The notes: generated by a model from the letters alone, not told the origin. Shown: positions 31,343 to 41,971, counted from the stretch's first letter. The stretch: 43,247 bases of DNA from Podila epigama (GCA_015679605.1 JAAAVE010000007.1:1-43247), one strand, 5' to 3'. A program made the numbers and translations.

Positions 31343-33531
31343 ATGACAGCGTCCGCTCGCAAGAAGCCTACTACCTCGGATAAACCTCAGAATGCTGCAG
31401 CCCCAAGAAAAGCCGCAACCCGTCTACAGAATCAAATAGCTGATGGTTCCCCTACAACACCTTCCGATACAAACAAGGCAACAAGAGGGATTGTAACCCT
31501 ATGGACAAAGAAATTGTTCATTGAGGAATTCCGTGAGTCATATGCAAAGGACCCTTCTATTTCGCCCGCAGTGGTCGGAAGGCGATCTCATTTCAAACTT
31601 TCCCGGAAGCAAGTTGGGGACATTCTCTTTGCTGCGGATGAAATTCTTGCAAAAGTAGAGGAGATAGGCGAGGCGGAGGCAAAGAAGAGGACCAAACTGT
31701 ATCTGAGGCCGATATCAGTCCTCGAGCAGATGTTACTCCTGGTCTTCCAGCAAGAAGTCGCCAATAATAAGTATTGTTCGTTGTCTTTCACCAACGTCGT
31801 CTGTTTGTTCAGGAACTATATATTTAAGTAGCTTTTTCATTTTGTTTGCCTCAGATATTCCTGTTGGTGACCAACGTCTGAGAGAATTGGCGTTACAATT
31901 GTACATGGAAACAGCGCCTATAATGCAGGATGCTCAACTACCAACGGGATTTGCATTTAGTAACGGCTGGCTTCATAACTTTAAGAAGAACAACAAGATA
32001 AAGTTGTACGTAGGGCATGGCGAAGAAGGTAGCGTCGATATGGAAGCGAATGCATCAAAATTTGAAGACATCGCCAACCGTTTATCCGACTACCACCCTT
32101 CCAATATCTACAATTGCGATGAAACAGGACTCTACCTCAGAGTCCTCTCGAACAAGTCTTTGTCACACAGTCGGCTATCTTGGGAAAGAAGCCAGATACA
32201 GACGGCAGGGTATCAGTACTATTGTGCACCAATGCTGATGGATCTGACAAGTTACCACCGTTCATCCTTTGTAAGTCGATGCAACGTAAAGTAAAACAAA
32301 AAAAATAGAGTGGTAGCCCGAGCTGCTGGTATTGATGACATTGCTTCTATCTGCTTTCATTATAGGCGCTCATCGTCCTAGAGGGCTTGATAAGGATCTC
32401 GAGAAGAGCATAAAGACAAATTTTACTGGATCTGGCTATATGACCAGAGAGCTTTTTACCGAGTGGATGCTAGAGTTGGATGGGCGTGTTCGTGGTCGGA
32501 GAGTGGCCCTCTTAATGAACAACGCCCTAGGACATCTTGATATGGAGGATATTGGATTCCAAAACATCACTATTGTTCGTTTGCCACCCAACACAACATC
32601 TGTTGCCCAACCATTGGATGCAGGTATTATTTGCGCCTACAAAGTCAAGTACAGCCGCAGAATGGTTCGCATAGTCTCCGCCCATCGACAGAAATTCCCG
32701 GACCCAACGAGGAGGAAGCCTTTACCATATGCTAAACTCTGGCCCAGCCTTGTTGCCGCTTGGGATGATGTGGATGTGGTCACCATACGCAACTGCTTTT
32801 CCCATGTACCTATCATGCCCAAGAGACACAAACTCTTGTTGACAACAGGCCCTGAGGGGGAGTACAAGAAGGACCGAGAGATAGAGGTCTTGAAGAATGA
32901 TCTCAAGGTGGCATATCCCGAACGATCCGCGTCAATTGACATGCAGACCGACTATGGCGTACTCACCTTCCTCGAGAGTTGTGCCGGTCGTGGACCTACT
33001 TGCCTATTCACGGATGCCATTACTACTGTCACATCTGATCCTCGATTCAACAAGTTCTTTAAGCCTAACTGGAAAGCCGTGATAACACCTTGGGACAATG
33101 CTGCGTCCAGCGAACTGGATCCATCCGACACGGATTATGATCCCGTCAAGGACACCAGACCTGTACCTCCAGTCCAAGAACGCCCAGCAAAGCGTGCCCT
33201 ACAACTTCAGTCAGGTCGATATGATGTCAACAATCCGCCAGAGATCCCGTCTTTGCAAGAGTCAACTGCTTCTGCTTCCCAAAACTCTGTCTTGGATGAC
33301 TTGGAGACAGGACAGCTTGTTGAAGAGATTAAAGACTCCCTCGTAGAGTGCAGATATCTTTTGAATCGCAGGAAAAAGCAAGCATTGCATTCAACAAGAC
33401 CTGACCTGTCCCAGAAGGCTTTAAACCTTGCACTTCAACTAAGGGACTACCTAGACGTCATGAAGGATGTACTCATTCTTGAGATAGAGGAGGGGGATCG
33501 GGCCATTGTTGTTGAAGAGGAGGAGGAATAG
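31343..33531 (+). pseudogene. Pogo/Tc5-like DDE transposase, disabled
   Basis: The frame starts MTASARKKPTTSDK at 31343. It runs to about 31770 through LRPISVLEQMLLLVFQQEV, then continues after about 31855 with LRELALQLYMETA and FSNGWLHNFKK (CENP-B/Tc5 helix-turn-helix). The DDE_1 core has NCDETGLYL near 32117. After about 32155 the homologous frame shifts (FVTQSAILGKKPDTDG lies in another frame). A GTAAGT...TTATAG intron at about 32270-32366 would lead into the long frame to 33531. The second catalytic position reads LLMNNALGH, with Asn where the family has Asp. The third is QPLDAGII. Frameshift, unresolved first splice and the Asp-to-Asn change mark it as inactive. The C-terminus has an acidic Glu run. 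Confidence 0.78.
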
Positions 33532-33684
33532 ACCTTGGTTGTTGAGGAAAAGGAAGAGGAAGAGGAAGAGGAGGAATGGAGAAGAAGTGGAAGAAGGAAG
33601 AAGGAAGAAGGAAGAAGCCCTAGTTAGGCGTCATCGGTATCGTATATTTCTTATTGTACCCAATCCAATTTTTCAATGGGTCTT

Positions 33685-33744
33685 CCCTCGAAATAAGAAA
33701 CAAAATTCCCTCGAAAAGATACAAAATGTATCTTATTTCGAGGG
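33685..33744. repeat. Right terminal repeats of the pogo element
   Basis: Three half-sites of the terminal motif lie side by side: CCCTCGAAATAAGAAACA from 33685, CCCTCGAAAAGATACA from 33708, and the inverted TGTATCTTATTTCGAGGG ending at 33744. The last two form a near-perfect palindrome, lacking two bases in the left arm. Confidence 0.88.
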
Positions 33745-33839
33745 CGCGGTATTAGGAGTGCTGAAATTATAAGTTTTTAATCTTTTAAAAAGAAATGCTA
33801 GTCTATCTACATATGAATTTATATATATTGCAACGATCT

Positions 33840-35716
33840 TTAGACCATCTCGATGACGGGTACCTCGGGCTTGGCGCCGCCTTGACCATCATCAGTACCT
33901 TGCTTGTTCGTGTTGGCATTCGTCAAGAGTGTCTTGTGCTGGATGAACAGGGCCAACAGGAAGGCGAGGATGATGACGGCAACGGAACAATAAAAGACAT
34001 AATGCAGACTGTCTACAAAGCTGTCATAAATAAAACCTTGCTCCGTTTGTTCATACGTGGCAATCTTCTCATAGTTTTGAGCAACCTCAAGGACCGATCT
34101 GTCATTCGGGAACCGCTCTTCCAAGTTTTCAGTGAGCTTTGTGTTGAAGAGCGAGCCAACGATAGCAATGCCAAAGACTTGTCCCAGTGATCGCATGAAC
34201 TGGACTGTGGCTGTGACGGTCGCCATATACTTTGGCTTGACCGCAGATTGGACAGCAAGTGTGGATGCCTGCATGGTAAAGCCCATGCCGAGACCACTGA
34301 TGAGCAAAGAAAAGATCGTGACAACCCTGGAGGTATCTTGCTTGAAGAGAATGCCGAGGCCAGCACCAACAGCAAAAATGGCAAAACCCAATGCAGGGAA
34401 GAATGCAAAAGTGCCCCTCTTCATGGTCCAAACTCCCGATCCAACAGATGTGAAAAAGATACCGAGGACAAAAGGAACTGTCTCCAGACCTCCAACCGTG
34501 GCCGACTCACCCTTGACGACTTGGAAATAGACAGGGAGATAGAAAAAGATGCCAAACATGGCCATGCCACCAAAGAAGAGAGATCCGTAGGTGGCCCACA
34601 GGTTACGGATCTTGAACAGATGGATTGGCACAATTGGCTCCCGGGCCACTCTCCATTCGACCAGGACAAAGAGGACAGAGGAGACGACGGCAGCACACAA
34701 AAGTCCGATGACGATACCAGACTTCCACGCGTACTTGGTACCGCCCCAGCTCAGTGGCAGCAAGACGAGGATCACAGTGGCCATAAGGACTACAGTGCCA
34801 AGGATATCAATACGCTTGATCTTTTCCACGAGTGAGCCCTTAGGTGTGGGCAAGTTGAGGTAAAGGGCAATGAAGAGGATTGAGATGGCGCCAAAGGGAA
34901 GGTTGATCCAGAAGGACCAACGCCAGGTGGCATGGTCTGTGAAGGCACCACCGAGCAAAGGGCCAATCACAGACGAGAGTGAGAACATGCCACCGATTAA
35001 GCCAAGGTACTTGCCACGCTCACGCATGTCGAGCATATCGGACATGACAATAAAGACCATGGCCATAAGACCACCGGCACCGATACCCGAGATGCCTCGG
35101 CCGATAATGAGCATGTTCATTGAGGTAGCCCAACCCGAGATGATGGAGCCAACCAAAAACATAATGTTGGCAAAGAGCATGGTGGTCTTGCGTCCAAAGA
35201 TGTCAGAAAACTTGCCGTAGAGAGGTTGTGTTGCGGTTGCTGTCATTAAGTAAGAGGTGCCGAGCCAGGAAATGTCATTAAGAGCTTTGAACTCGAGTGT
35301 GATGGCAGGAATAGAGGTTGAGACAATCAGCTGGTCCAAACTAGCTAGGAACACACTCAGAGCCAGTCTAAATAATGGAAGACACACGGGGGTATTTTTT
35401 TTTTTATGTCAGAACAGGTTAGAGTCAAAGAAGAAACTGGCAAGAGAAATGTTCAATGCACAATAGCAGCCCAGGGGCACATGGAGTGTGCATGCAAGAC
35501 AAGACGGTTTGGTGACACCTACGCGATCATGATCAGGGCAAATTGACGAGGCGGTGGTTTATGGAACATGGTTGGTGGTGGTACCTCTTCTTCAGAGTTG
35601 ACATCTGTGGCCGAGGCAATTGAGGCATTGGTATGATCTGTTGAAGTTTCGCCTACTGCTGTAGACTCGATTTTGACAGCTGTTTCTGGTTGTGATGTTG
35701 GTGATGGATTGGACAT
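33840..35716 (-). CDS. MFS drug:H+ antiporter, DHA2 (14-TMS) type, copy 1
   Basis: Two exons on the minus strand, 35716-35523 and 35367-33840, give 573 residues. The start is MSNPSPTSQ. A cytosolic acidic N-tail of about 55 residues leads into PPPRQFALIMIA. TM1 carries the ASLDQLIVSTSIPAI signature. Motif A is GKFSDIFGRK at residues 116-125 and antiporter motif C is IGPLLGGAF at about 199-207. Hydrophobic segments are consistent with about 14 spans, and the C-tail is charged. This pattern fits proton-coupled drug or toxin exporters of the DHA2 family at the plasma membrane or vacuole. The substrate is not predictable. A paralogue lies next downstream on the plus-strand map, in the same orientation. 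Sequence between motifs appears intact. Confidence 0.92.
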
Positions 35717-36656
35717 CTTGTTCTTGTGGGCAAAGGAAATAGGTAGAGGAAATGAATGTTGGAGGAGAAGGGATGACTGTTCTGAGAGATATATTAGAAG
35801 AGAGAAAGTTGCTTGTGTGTGGGGTAATAGTGTTGAATGAATTGAAGGGTGTGTGACAGAAAAGTGCCACTTTTTATACTTTGTCAATTGGATCGGAATA
35901 TGGTTGTCACTGTTCACTTAAGTGCAAAGTGGTCATCAATGGTCATCAATGGTCATCGTAACTCAAAAAAAAAGGGATTGCAGATCTTTGTGCAGCGGTC
36001 TGATCCCTTGTGGTTAACCGAACCCTTTTCTCTCTTTCTTTCTTTTTCCCGTCCAATGCCGCCGTCTTTTTGTTTGTTTTTTTTGATGATAGCCTTCCAA
36101 GAAAGGAATTTTCGTGTCCTCGAGGAAAAAAAAAAAAAACGCCAAGGCATTTTTGATGGTGAGGTGTACATTGTCAAGCCCCTTCCATCGATCGCACCCG
36201 GTTACTGCGCTTTGTTATTCTTCTTTCCCCCCCCTCCACTTTTTCCTCAAATGACAACAAAAGCATTTGTGAGCGTGTCTGTGTGCGTGCGTGTGTGTTT
36301 TGTGTAAATGATCGAGGAAAACAAAAAAAATTCATTTTTAAGCTACTTCTTAATCTCGGTTAAAGTTTTGCCCTTCCGAATTGGAAAAGTTCGTTACGTC
36401 AATTGCGTATTGTGAATTTTTTGGGGGAAAAAAAAGGGAGGTATAAACCGTATAGACCCTCTTTTTTTTTTTGCACAGTTCAATAGTCATGACTTTTCAT
36501 ATTGTTGTCAATAGGGGTGATGGAACCAGACTGCGCTACCAGTAGAGGTGGATAAAACAAAAAAGATGTCTCCCCAACATTGGACAAGAGATGGTAGAAG
36601 CTGACACTTACAAGCGCGACTTTAATACTAAAACCTAAATTAAGCAATGGTCGAAT
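35717..36656. promoter_or_regulatory. Region between the two MFS genes, with direct decamers
   Basis: This holds the 5' flank of MFS copy 1 and the 3' flank of copy 2. GGTCATCAAT occurs at 35931 and 35941, and GGTCATCGTA at 35951, about 215-245 bp upstream of the copy-1 start. Several A/T homopolymers are present. The open frame 35849-36307 has no recognisable content. No other gene. Confidence 0.4.
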
Positions 36657-38704
36657 TTAAACAAACTCCTTCTCTCCTTGTTGGGTCTCTTTTTGGTCTT
36701 GCTGGTACTTTGCATGGGTCTCATTCGTCTTGAGCTCTTTATGCTGGATGAAGCAAGAGAACACGAGCGCAAGCGCAGTGCAGACGACACAGGCGTAGAA
36801 TACCACCTGGAGCGAGTCCACAAAGCTGTCATAGATCCATTGTTGTTGAATTGCAGAGTATCTCTTAATCTTGAAGTAGTCCTCTGTCACCTCCATGACC
36901 GTCTTGTCATTTGGGAACCGTTCTTTTAGGTTATCACTGATTTTGTTATTGAACAAGGATCCGACAACTAAGGCGTGCAAGGGTGTGCAGGAAAAATATC
37001 TCTTAGTTCGCGCTTTTGATTTTTTTTTTCTTCCTTTCAATTTACACCAATTTCATTCGTTCTTACCTGCAACACCAAAGACCTGGCCAAGAATACGAAT
37101 AAACTGCACGAGCACAGTGACAGTGGCCATGTATTGAGGCTTCGAGGCCGCCTGGACTGCCAGCGTTGACGCTTGCATCGTGAATCCCATACCTAAACCC
37201 GTCACTAAGAGGATAAAGATTGTGACCACTCTTGGCGTGTTTTGCTTGAAGAGGATACAGAGGCCTGCGCCGAGGGTGAAGATGGCATTCCCAAGAGCTG
37301 GAAAGAAGGCATACGTGCCTCGTTTGAGTACCCAGATACCAGAGCCTGTGGCTGTGGTGGTAATACCAATCACCAGCGGAACGGTCTCCAATCCTCCCAC
37401 TGTGGCCGATTCGCTCTTGACGACTTGGAAGTAAATCGGGAGGTAAAAGAGGATACCAAGAAAGGCCATACCACCAAAGAAAATGGAAGCGTAGGTAGCC
37501 CAAAGGTTGCGAATCTTGAACAGATGGATGGGTACAATGGGCTCTTTGGGAATCTTCCATTCAATCAAGATAAAGATAATGGTGGCAGCGACACCAGCAC
37601 AGAGCAAGCCAATGACCATAGGCGAGTTCCAGGCATACTTGTTACCGCCCCAGCTTAGCGGCAAGAGAATCAAAGTGACAGCGATCATGAGTGTGATAGA
37701 GCCCAAAACGTCGATACGTTTGAACTTTTCCACAAGTGAGCCCTTTGGTGTGGGTAGGTTCAGGTAAAGAGAGACAAAAATAATGGATACAGCACCGATA
37801 GGGAGATTGATCCAGAAGCTCCAACGCCATGTAGGACCATCCGCAAAAGCACCACCAAGGATAGGACCTAGCACTGAGGCAAGCGAGAAGATGACACCGA
37901 TAAAGCCAAGGTATTTGCCACGCTCACGCATGTCGAGCATATCAGACATGATAATAAAGACCATGGCCATGAGGCCACCGGCACCGATACCGGCAACAGC
38001 GCGACCAAGGATGAGCATGGTCATCGAAGTGGCCCAGCCAGAGATGGCGGACCCAATAAGGAACATGACATTGGCAAAGAGACATGTGGACTTGCGACCA
38101 AAGATGTCAGAGAATTTGCCATACCTTTGATACAAGTCAAAGAATTGGAAATGGAGGAGAAAATAGATGGAGAGAGAGAGGAGAGTAATTAATAAAGTGA
38201 AGATCAAAATATACAATCATATGAGTATTTACAAAGGACTCATGACTTACAATGGCTGAGTGGCTGTAGCAGTCATCATGTAAGCTGTACCAAGCCATGT
38301 AATGTCATTCAGCGTATGGAACTCGCGTGTGATGGCTGGGATGGCAGTTGCCACAATGATCTGGTCCAAACTTGCAAGGAACACATTGAATGAAAGACTA
38401 AACAGGGACATGTGAGTATCCATTGCACATACTCACAAAAAAAGGTCAACAACAAGTGTAAACAGCAGAGAGCGAGAAAAAGAAGTGAAAGAGAACGTTA
38501 CGCGATGATGATAAGTACAAATTGACGCGTTGGAGGTTTGTAGAACAATGGGGCCGGGGAATCATCGTCTGCCTCAGGGTTCTCATCCCTGGTATTGTGG
38601 TTATCTTGCGGCTCGTTGGCTAAAGTCGACTCATCCTTGGAGGATGAGGCTAATTGGGGTGAAGACTCGCCAACTGGCTGGTCTTTTTCTGTGATACTGC
38701 TCAT
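36657..38704 (-). CDS. MFS drug:H+ antiporter, DHA2 (14-TMS) type, copy 2
   Basis: Four exons on the minus strand, 38704-38502, 38397-38251, 38124-37067 and 36967-36657, give 572 residues with all phases matching. The start is MSSITEKDQPV. It is close to copy 1: the acidic N-tail ends in KPPTRQFVLIIIA, TM1 has ASLDQIIVATAIPAI, motif A is GKFSDIFGRK at residues 119-128, and motif C is LGPILGGAF. The first intron sits at the same place and phase as in copy 1 (after the Ile-Ile/Ile-Ala codons), and two further introns are unique to this copy. It is a presumed proton-driven multidrug exporter with unknown substrate. Tandem orientation and the shared intron argue for gene duplication. Confidence 0.92.
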
Positions 38705-39922
38705 TGCAGATATGAGAAGGATTGAATGCTGTGTATGCTGTGTATCTGTGGGAGGGAGAATGTATGCGTTGTAGAAAGAGTGCTTGTGTTTTAATGTGTG
38801 CGTATGATTGTGGTGGTCGTTGGAGTAGATGTCGACCAAGACTAAAGAGTGGGTGTGAGAAAGAAAGAGAGAGAGAGAGAAAGAGAAAGAGAGAGGTTTC
38901 TCAAGCCTTCTTATCAGATCCAGGCCAACTCTCGTCTCATCTTGTGCGCCCAGTTCACTCCCAAACATGGGCAAGAAGAGAGTGTGGGCCTGACATTTCT
39001 TTGCTCAAACAAACAGAAAGACAGAGAGATGGAGTGGAGACTGAGAGAGAAGCTGCAAGGCGGCGATTGAAAGCATCACAGGTCAATTGGTGTCTATGTT
39101 GTGCATGTTTCTGTTTGCCAATTGAGCACACACAAGAGTACATGTACAAAAAAAAAAAAAAAAGCTGAGTCGTGCCTCTGCATTTGAGCCACCTTTGGCA
39201 CACGCCCTGCACTACCTAGTCTGCGCAACAAAAGCTTAATTGGGCCGTTCAGCTAAAGTCGATTAAGGTTGGCCAAGCAGATCTTCAATTTTTTTGTGGA
39301 GGACCCAGAATGACAAGCGCCTGCTTTGTCTCGATCCCCATCGGCATAACATTGTGCCGACCTAGAAAAAGAAAAGTCTAGGCTTGTCGATAATAAAGGC
39401 AACTGTAGGTTTGTCATCATGAATCTTGTATGGTACGTGTTTGTCACTGTAAATGATGTTGACAAGGAGCACGTTGCAGACAAAAAAAATGTTCATTCTG
39501 TCCTTTCACCCATCGGAATTATGTTATCCCGTTGATGACAGCTGTCAGTTTTGTCATCATGGGTCTTACACGATGCTTAACTCATTCAGCATGTTCAATA
39601 TGATGACTAGAGCAACTGGAGACGAAGCGTTCCATTCTACGGCTTCGCCCACAGATATTCTGTTAGTTTGTCATCACGTGCCTTGCGCGGTGCTCATTTT
39701 ACTTGACACGTAAAAGGAGCAACTGTAGACGAAGCATGTCATTCTATCGTTTCAAATATCGGCACAACAATATACCGCAAAAGAAGACAAGGACATGTCT
39801 TGGCATCTCGATACAATGATAGTTGGTTGCATTGGGCAAAAAAAAAAAAAAAAAAAATACAATTATTTTTATTGTCGCTGGACACGTATCATTCGACTAG
39901 AAAAAAAAATGGCCATTTGTTT
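38705..39922. other. Intergenic region with GA tract and decayed tandem repeat
   Basis: This is the 5' flank of MFS copy 2 and the 3' flank of YIF1. A purine (GA)n tract lies at about 38859-38896 and A17 near 39149. A degenerate tandem repeat occupies about 39300-39800 (separate entry). The open frame 38722-39168 runs through the GA tract, and I do not call it. Confidence 0.5.
39300..39800. repeat. Degenerate tandem repeat, unit about 117-139 bp
   Basis: Units start with GTTTGTCATCA-like sequence at 39409, 39548 and 39665. The last two share a block of about 37 bp, GAGCAACTG(G/T)AGACGAAGC then CATTCTA and a TTC, and the first has a weaker version (GGAGCACGTTGCAGAC, then TTCATTCTGTCC). A partial earlier unit is visible at about 39309-39408 (ATCGGCATAACA matching ATCGGCACAACA of the last unit). 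Confidence 0.65.
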
Positions 39923-41971
39923 TTAAACGAGGATCCACATGAAGCCAAACTGAAGGACAGAGAGACAAATCAAGAAATGAATCCTGCGTTTGCGCTGCGG
40001 AGTTTGCACAGTGCCTGCAGACGATTCTGGGAGAATCACATATCGCAGAGCTCGAAGCTAAATGAAAGGGGGAAAAAATCATGCATTGGTTAGCGTAACA
40101 CGTATGACACGACAAGCTAGGCCCTCGATAAAAGACTTCAAAGGAGGATATCATAACATGACAATCGATGATTGGACTAGTACCAAAAAGAAGCCAGTGG
40201 CAGCGCCAGTGTACAAGAACATGGCCCAGAACAGGGACTTTGGGGCATTGGATAGCTGAACCATTATCGACAAAATAATTCTAAAAGTGGGATGAAGAAT
40301 AAGGGAAATGCAAACGCGATTGAGTAACAACCACAACCATCAATATCTCAATACAACAACGGCAAAGACACAAAATGAATCATACCCAACAAATTTGTAT
40401 CCAGAGTACGCGAGAAGATCCAACATAGAGACCTCACTGTCAATGTTGAGGATGTATGTGCATAATTTGATCATAGTGAATTCAAGAAGGATTACAGCCA
40501 GTGCTGAGGAGGCTGTAGGCCCAAGGATTTCAGGAGAGAACCTAATGATTGATACATATTACGTCAGTGTCTTTTCCCGTCATATTTGTATACCACTCTC
40601 GAAATATCCCCCGATGTCGACCAACAGAACACGAAAACAAAAAAAATTGACATTACTTATTGGCTGTTCCTGCAGAAATAGCCACTAGAAGAACATACGA
40701 AACGAACGCCATGACTAGTAAAGATCATACAAAGGTCATGAAGGTCAGTCGTGTAAACTACTTAGGCCTTCTAGATTTAACTACTTGCACCACATTGTCT
40801 TTAAATGTATATCATACATACCTGGGATGTATAGGTCAGGAGCATTGATATCGTCTCGAGGACTGAGGAACCCAGTTACCTCTCCAGTCGTCTCAGACCG
40901 TCTTAATAGACGCGTCCATTGCTAAAAAAGAATAAAACAGTCTCGTGAGAATGGATTAGAAAACCGTGACAGATATGTTTTTTTAACCTGAAAATACAGT
41001 TTCCAAATTTTCATACCTTGTGTCGCCAAGGGAACACCAGCAGCTTTAGCTTGTTAATGACATAGGAATTGCTGACGTTAAAGTAAGGCTGGAGTGCTGC
41101 ACGGTTGATCCATCGGTTGAGCTATAAAAAAACAGAAGAAGCAACACGTATTTTTACAGTTCGGATAATTTAGCAAGTTGTTTACCCTACATATTACCAT
41201 CATGTAAAAAGAGAAGAGGAAGTGTTTTTTTAAACATACGTTTTGTTCTACGTATTCTTGTCCTGCCATGACAGCCGATTTACCAAATTGCATGCCAAGC
41301 TGTGTTGTGCCATCGTTCAGGTTGAAGGGGAACGAAGGGATCGCAGGTTGTCCTTGTCCTTGTCCTTGTCCTAGCCCTTGTCCTTGTCCTTGTCCTTGTC
41401 CTAGCCCTTGTCCCTGTCCTTGCCCTTGACCCAGGCTATGCTGGTGAGGTGGCTGATGTTGATACTGGTGCACTGGTTGCTGGGGAGTCATGTACTGCTG
41501 CTGCGGGGATCCATACGAGCTCTGATCAAAGCTAGAACGTTCAAAGGATGATCGTTGCGGTACTTGCTGTTGCTGTTGGTACCGCTGTTGTGATTGTTGT
41601 TGTTGTTGGTGTTGTTGTGGGCGGTACTTATTTGGATTGTACTGGTTGTTGCTCTGTATAGAACCACCCTGGACCGGACCACCTTGGACAGGGCCACTAT
41701 GGGCCTGAGCATAGTTCATTCTAGGTGACGGAGTTGGGGCTGGTTCGCGCATCTGGACTGGCGGACGCGTTGGCACTGGATGCTGCAATGGAGGAGGCGA
41801 GGCCATGTGGTGTGGCCGAGCTTGTGCAGGTTGAGGCTGGTACGCATTAGGGTTGTATTTTTGTGATGTGTATCCACTTGGAGCCTGATGTTGCTGGAAT
41901 GACTGATGGCCCTGATGCGCGTTATGTCTGGGTTGAGGCTGGGTGTAGCCTGTGCCGTCGTATTGATTCAT
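39923..41971 (-). CDS. YIF1: YIF1 family ER-Golgi membrane protein
   Basis: Seven exons on the minus strand: 41971-41240, 41121-41017, 40921-40822, 40714-40657, 40541-40386, 40280-40184 and 40057-39923 (460 residues, all phases match). The first 205 or so residues are Gln/Pro/Gly-rich, with a GQGQGQGLGQ repeat. Diagnostic YIF1 sequence follows: TTQLGMQFGKSAVMAGQEYV, QPYFNVSNSYVINKLKLL, FPWRHK, SPRDDINAPDLYIP, FSPEILGPTASSAL, LLAYSGYKFVGI and a C-terminal RKRRIHFLICLSVLQFGFMW. Five hydrophobic segments lie in exons 4-7. Yif1 binds Yip1 and Rab/Ypt GTPases and is needed for COPII vesicle fusion between ER and Golgi. The long Gln-rich head is the unusual part. Yeast Yif1 has a shorter one. Confidence 0.93.
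41342..41426 (-). repeat. Coding hexamer repeat (Gly-Gln) in YIF1 exon 1
   Basis: Degenerate GGACAA/GGACAG hexamers on the minus strand, with GGGCTA variants, encode a GQ repeat with GL interruptions in the cytosolic head of YIF1. The same hexamer class lies after the Crypton. Confidence 0.88.

Larger units (their letters stand above)
31191..33751 (+). mobile_element. Degenerate pogo/Tc5-like DNA transposon
   Basis: The element is about 2.56 kb. It is bounded by terminal inverted sequences CCCTCGAAATAAGATACA (left from 31198, right ending 33744), with TA dinucleotides at 31191-31192 and 33750-33751, each 5 bp outside. It encodes a CENP-B/Tc5-type helix-turn-helix plus DDE_1 transposase remnant. 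A TA target duplication is expected for the Tc1/mariner/pogo superfamily. The 5-bp spacers (GCCCA and CCGCG, the latter read inward) match at only two positions, so the exact ends are inferred. Confidence 0.75.

Noticed and set aside
14321-38704. Secondary-metabolite cluster (adenylate-forming protein, methyltransferase, two MFS exporters)
   Set aside because: The adenylating protein is of the conserved DIP2/Cmr2 type with no carrier domain, the methyltransferase is a membrane METTL24-like protein, and housekeeping genes lie between them.
39300-39800. CRISPR-like array
   Set aside because: Units are degenerate, over 115 bp long, have no short identical repeats with unique spacers, and the genome is eukaryotic.
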